Under the pieces are notes generated by a model that was not told the origin of the DNA, did not search any database, and was given only the letters and a program-made list of their open reading frames with translations. From Marisa cornuarietis (lineage: Eukaryota > Mollusca > Gastropoda > Architaenioglossa > Ampullariidae), in assembly GCA_004794655.1 (NCBI GenBank), contig SMMW01000019.1:1111001-1175000 (forward strand): a stretch of 64,000 bases of DNA. The letters are read 5' to 3'. Shown piece after piece: positions 60,051 through 64,000 of this stretch. Every line of letters begins with the position of its first letter. Position 1 is the stretch's first letter. A program made the translations under genes and the position numbers.

Positions 60051-60258
60051 GGAGATCCCACTGTAAAACTCTCTATACACACAACACTAGGAGATCCCGC
60101 TGTAAAACTCTCTATACACACAACACTAGGAGATCCCGCTGTAAAACTCTCTATACACACAACACTAGGAGATCCCGCTGTAAAACTCTCTATACACACA
60201 ACACTAGGACACAACACTAGGAGATCCCGCTGTAAAACTTTCCATTCACACAACGGCG
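60051..60258. repeat. 39-bp minisatellite, about 5 copies
   Basis: Units beginning GGAGATCCCGCTGTAAAACT start at 60051, 60090, 60129 and 60168. A 13-bp partial unit follows and then a last copy at 60220. The copies are nearly identical, so it is young. Confidence 0.95.
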
Positions 60259-61764
60259 TGGGTCAGTTTTGTGACCGAACCCCCACCCAGCCTGTCCCCA
60301 CTCTCGAGGCTGTGGCTGGACGAGCAGGCGACACCGTTTGCCAGGACAGATTTGCAGACTCAATCACATCCTTTCCCAGCTGGCTCCTGACACACAGGTG
60401 TTAACAGGCTGTTTTCTCCACCTCAATTTCCATCTTACCTGCTCATTACCTGTCATTTGCTCGAAACTTCCAAACCTGTTGCTTTTAGGGGGAGTGGGGG
60501 TGTGGCGGTGACGTGTGCCCAGCAGCAAAACAAAGTTTACACCCCTATTCCTCCATCCCTTATTCCCCTGCCCCCAATAGGGGTGTAAACTGCTGACAGG
60601 GCCAAGTTAAGTGCGTGCTCTGGTGAAGGGGTGAGGGAGGACGCCGTTGTGGAGAGAATGAGGGCGGTGGCTGGAAGGATTGAAGAGTGGATAAGAGCAA
60701 AATTTTAACGGTCCACATCTTCCGCTCGACTTCACCCCTTTCCCACCCGCCCAGTCAGGCGATGGTCAAGAAATCGGGGTTAGGGAGGAAGATTACGGAG
60801 GGAGGGACAAGGTATAGCCATCGCAGGCATCAATTGTGACCAGCCACCTGCCCCCCTGTAGGGACCAGTATTTGTGTACTGAGTAACAGTGGCAGAAGAC
60901 AGTCAATTGAGTAAACATTTAATTTCAAAACTTCGACATTTATTTTTTTGTGACTGACTGGGAGTATTTTTTCTTAACTTCTCCCTCGTAGCTTTGCGGT
61001 CAGTAGACCCTTCTTCATCATGGACACCGCTCGCTCCTTGATTATTGCGACCACAAAAGTTTTTAAAAAGCAGCCGCGATTTTTCAGATTGTGGTGACAC
61101 GTCATCCATACAATAGGAATGGCGGCAATTGATAGTTGCTATGCTTTCTTGATGTCATGTTTACCCATTAACTTGAAGTGTAATTTTCTTGCCTAATTCT
61201 CCATGTGCCACTTTCCGGTAATCAGAGAGAATATTGGAGGGAGAGGCTAAAAGAAATGTGGATAAGTATGTATTTTGATGAATAAAGGCGCAGATGAAAG
61301 ATGAAGACCAAGAAAGAGAACAAGCAAGCCATAAGAGAACAAAAATACTTGGCAGGCGAAAAGCGGAAGGATCATAAAGAATACACTGGAACTAAAATGG
61401 ACAAGACAAAAATTACGGGTGTGAAAAGATAAGTTTTCAAACTGCCCTGTATCTAGCTGTCACCAATATCTGGTGAACAAGCTGAGCGAGTGGAATTTTG
61501 GAGGAAGAAGGGGGGGGGGACGGTCTACATCCGGGGCCAGTGCGAACAGGTATGGCGACAGAGTCAACACAGGTGTACAGCTGCCCAGGCAGGGGGCAGA
61601 CGACTGTCTTTTTCACCTTTTGACACCTCGCTAACTTTATGGGGCTCTTGCGTTTGCCGAGACTTTTCTTGTCACGTTTCACGTAGGCTATTGTTCGACT
61701 TTGCAAACTGACCTATTTCACGGTTGTAGTCAGCCCGTGGCACCACACTGACGCTCAGTCAATC
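60259..61764. other. Intergenic, no gene seen
   Basis: No recognised frame. The motif AGGGGTGTAAAC/GTTTACACCCCT occurs in opposite orientation at about 60534 and 60579, a small inverted pair. Confidence 0.45.
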
Positions 61765-61791
61765 CTCCCCCACCCCCACCCCCACCCCCAC
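61765..61791 (-). other. Perfect four-run G-quadruplex motif (- strand)
   Basis: Four C5 runs each separated by a single A on the + strand, that is G5 runs with one-base loops on the - strand. Confidence 0.75.
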
Positions 61792-61992
61792 AGAAAACAG
61801 ACGAAGGGTTAGACCCAAAGAGGCTTACCCCCAGGTCGTCGCGGGATCACTAATCCTGGATTAGAACAGCAAAGGCTAACAGGTATCCCCCCCGCCCCCA
61901 ATCATCTGCAAAACAGAATCGTGAAGGTGAGCACAGCTCAGGACTACAGGAACCTCTCCCATTGCACCTCTTCGCACCACGACACATCAGAC

Positions 61993-62004
61993 TGTGTGTG
62001 TGTG

Positions 62005-62062
<58 letters not shown>
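61993..62062. repeat. (GT)n microsatellite
   Basis: About 35 GT units with three GA interruptions at the left end. Confidence 0.95.
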
Positions 62063-62064
<2 letters not shown>

Positions 62065-62880
62065 CTGCAGCCCACTTGTATTAACGGCATCTGAGAGATC
62101 AATGACATCTGACGGTGTCCATGTTGTAGTGGTCAGCAGACAGAGATGTAAAGGCCGCACACACCATGCGAATCCTGGGCATTAACGAAATTGTTCACAG
62201 GGGGGCACTACAGACAGCACGTGTAATACGCTGCAATCCTTCTGCACTCACTGGAGGTCACCCATCCACAGAGCTACTACGTCAGCAAAAACCAGTTTGC
62301 ATTTCTAAAATGCAGCATATTGGACTTTGCTGGTTTACTGAGCGATTAAAGATAATATTCTGGTTGGACTGATGAATAGTCTTCAGAAACATTACACGAC
62401 ACTGTAAGACCGAAGCCTTTAGGTCTTTAAACTGATTAGTGTGCACCTTGTTAAAGAGCGTCTTTAAGATGAGGTTTTATGAAGGTCTTAAAGAAAGATG
62501 AATATCTAATTAGAGAATAGATAAATGATATTACTTTTACTTTTACATCTCAGCAGCGAAATTATTATTTGATTACTGTAGATGAAATTTCCAATTGCTC
62601 TGCTGAACTGTATAAAAAAAACTTTGTTTTAGACAACCCCTAAGGGGTTCGATCTCACGCTTCTGTTGTAGTGTATTTTTTTTTTTTTTTTTTTTGCAAT
62701 CTCTTTGGAAAATAAGCCACAATGTACTCTTGAGAACTTTTCGTAAAGAAACTGTTTCAGACATTCATGAACCTGGTGTCGTGAGGCGAAGGCAGTGACA
62801 GAGATTTCAGGTTCGTGCAGACTTTATCTGCACGGCGACATGTGTATGTGTGAGGGCGTGTGAGTGTGTGTATTTTGATC
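62063..62880. other. Intergenic, no gene seen
   Basis: Short frames only; a T21 run at about 62674. Confidence 0.5.
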
Positions 62881-62883
62881 TGA

Positions 62884-62957
<74 letters not shown>

Positions 62958-63350
62958 ATATGGATGTGCATGTGTATGTTTGCCGTGTTTTACATGCTTG
63001 TGTATGCGTGTATTTGTGTAGGTATGTCTGTTTACGTGCATATATATATATACACACATGTGTATCTGTGTAGATTTTCTCTGTATGTCTGTGTATGTGC
63101 ATGAGTGTATATATCTGTGTGTACGTGTATAATATCTTTATATGTATACACGTCGGTGTGCAGGTATGTATATGCTTGTGTGTACGTGTGTATCTGTGTG
63201 TGTCTATTTTCTGTGTATACCTGTGTATGTACATGATCTATAGATGTGCGTGTGTATATATCTATGCATATCTATCATATCTATGTATATACGTATATAT
63301 CTGTGTGTATGTGTGTATATGTCTGTGTATGTGCCTGTTCGTTTCTATCT
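62881..63350. repeat. (TA)n(TG)n tract and TGTATG-rich low-complexity DNA
   Basis: (TA)n at 62885-62900 then (TG)n at 62901-62957, followed by about 390 bp of degenerate TGTGTATATCTG-type sequence that produces Cys/Val/Tyr-rich spurious frames in several phases. Confidence 0.85.
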
Positions 63351-64000
63351 CCCACAAGCGCGTTACAGCCGTGTGTCATGTGTCACGTGTCTTGTAAATC
63401 CCAGCATGCAGGACGATGTCTTCTAGAAGCCGCCTATCAATTCTTCGCTAATCCCTGTCTCTGTTCCCCCGCATTCCCCACAGGTACTCCCCTCATGGCC
63501 GCATGAAGGTCACAACACCTTTCTGTAGCTCTTCCTGTCTGGATTCTGGCTCAGCCACCCGTCACTCGGGTCTAATTTTTACTCACGCAACCATCTTAAA
63601 GTCTACATCCTGATACCCTCACCCGTCTCGCCTGAACACTATCGCTACCCCGATCTCTCCTCCCATCTCATTCTGCACTGTCGTCTGCCCCTGCTACCCG
63701 TGTCTGGAAAACGTGACTTGCGTTGATGCCGATAAACCGATGTGTTAGGACAGACGATGTGTTAGGACTGACGTACAGAAAGTGAGAAGGACATTAACTC
63801 CACTGTTCGCGATCTCCAGGATCGGATGTATTTGCCCTTTAGTCACTAGTCTCTTCCCAACAGAGAGTTCCGTGTCTGTTGACCACCAAATATGCGCTTT
63901 AGAACTTCACAGCTAAACCCTGATATCCAAGGGCCTTCTCAGCCTTTAATCCCACCCTAAATTTGCTCTCAGTGTTAACACTCCTTCAGACAGGCTACCC
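63351..64000. other. Intergenic at the window edge
   Basis: Pyrimidine-rich DNA with a 15-bp tandem duplication GACGATGTGTTAGGA near 63739-63770. A splice-acceptor-like CCCCGCATTCCCCACAG at 63467-63483 leads into no recognisable coding sequence. Confidence 0.4.

Overview
This is eukaryotic nuclear DNA with the look of a mollusc, most likely a gastropod. The evidence is a spliced SoxC-class transcription factor gene, a fragment of an animal excitatory amino acid transporter, several tRNA-derived SINE families, decayed non-LTR retrotransposons, hAT-type elements and very abundant CA/GT microsatellites and minisatellites. The placement at gastropod level rests on the general character of the SINEs and is an inference. 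There are no operons, ribosome-binding sites or other bacterial features.

Layout. (1) 1-5.3 kb is a repeat-bearing upstream flank with an (AACC)-type array, a SINE and two further tRNA-like segments. (2) 5.34-11.1 kb is one complete gene on the + strand. It has a GC-box/CCAAT promoter, a leader with three short upstream ORFs, a 572-residue SoxC coding sequence in two exons (5819-7027 and 7527-8036), and an inferred 3 kb 3' UTR ending at an AATAAA with a GT-rich downstream element. (3) 11.1-64 kb contains no convincing intact protein gene. It holds simple repeats, at least nine minisatellite or satellite blocks, several SINE copies, a 144-bp foldback element, two hAT-type non-autonomous elements (one carrying a nested SINE, both insertions with readable target-site duplications), two LINE remnants, and an orphan 402-bp open fragment of an EAAT/SLC1 transporter on the - strand (17239-17640) that lacks recognisable splice sites.

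Interpretation. A lone developmental regulator beside a large gene-free tract fits the common arrangement in which Sox genes are flanked by long-range regulatory DNA. A few short motif clusters are offered as candidate regulatory modules, at low confidence. The most notable items are the SoxC intron, upstream ORFs, phosphorylation-dependent SUMO motif and 3' UTR hairpins; the nested hAT/SINE insertion; the transporter fragment; and the LINE 3' end that runs straight into an (AACC)n array. No clearly new biological system was found. Many long open frames here come from repeat periodicity and were rejected.
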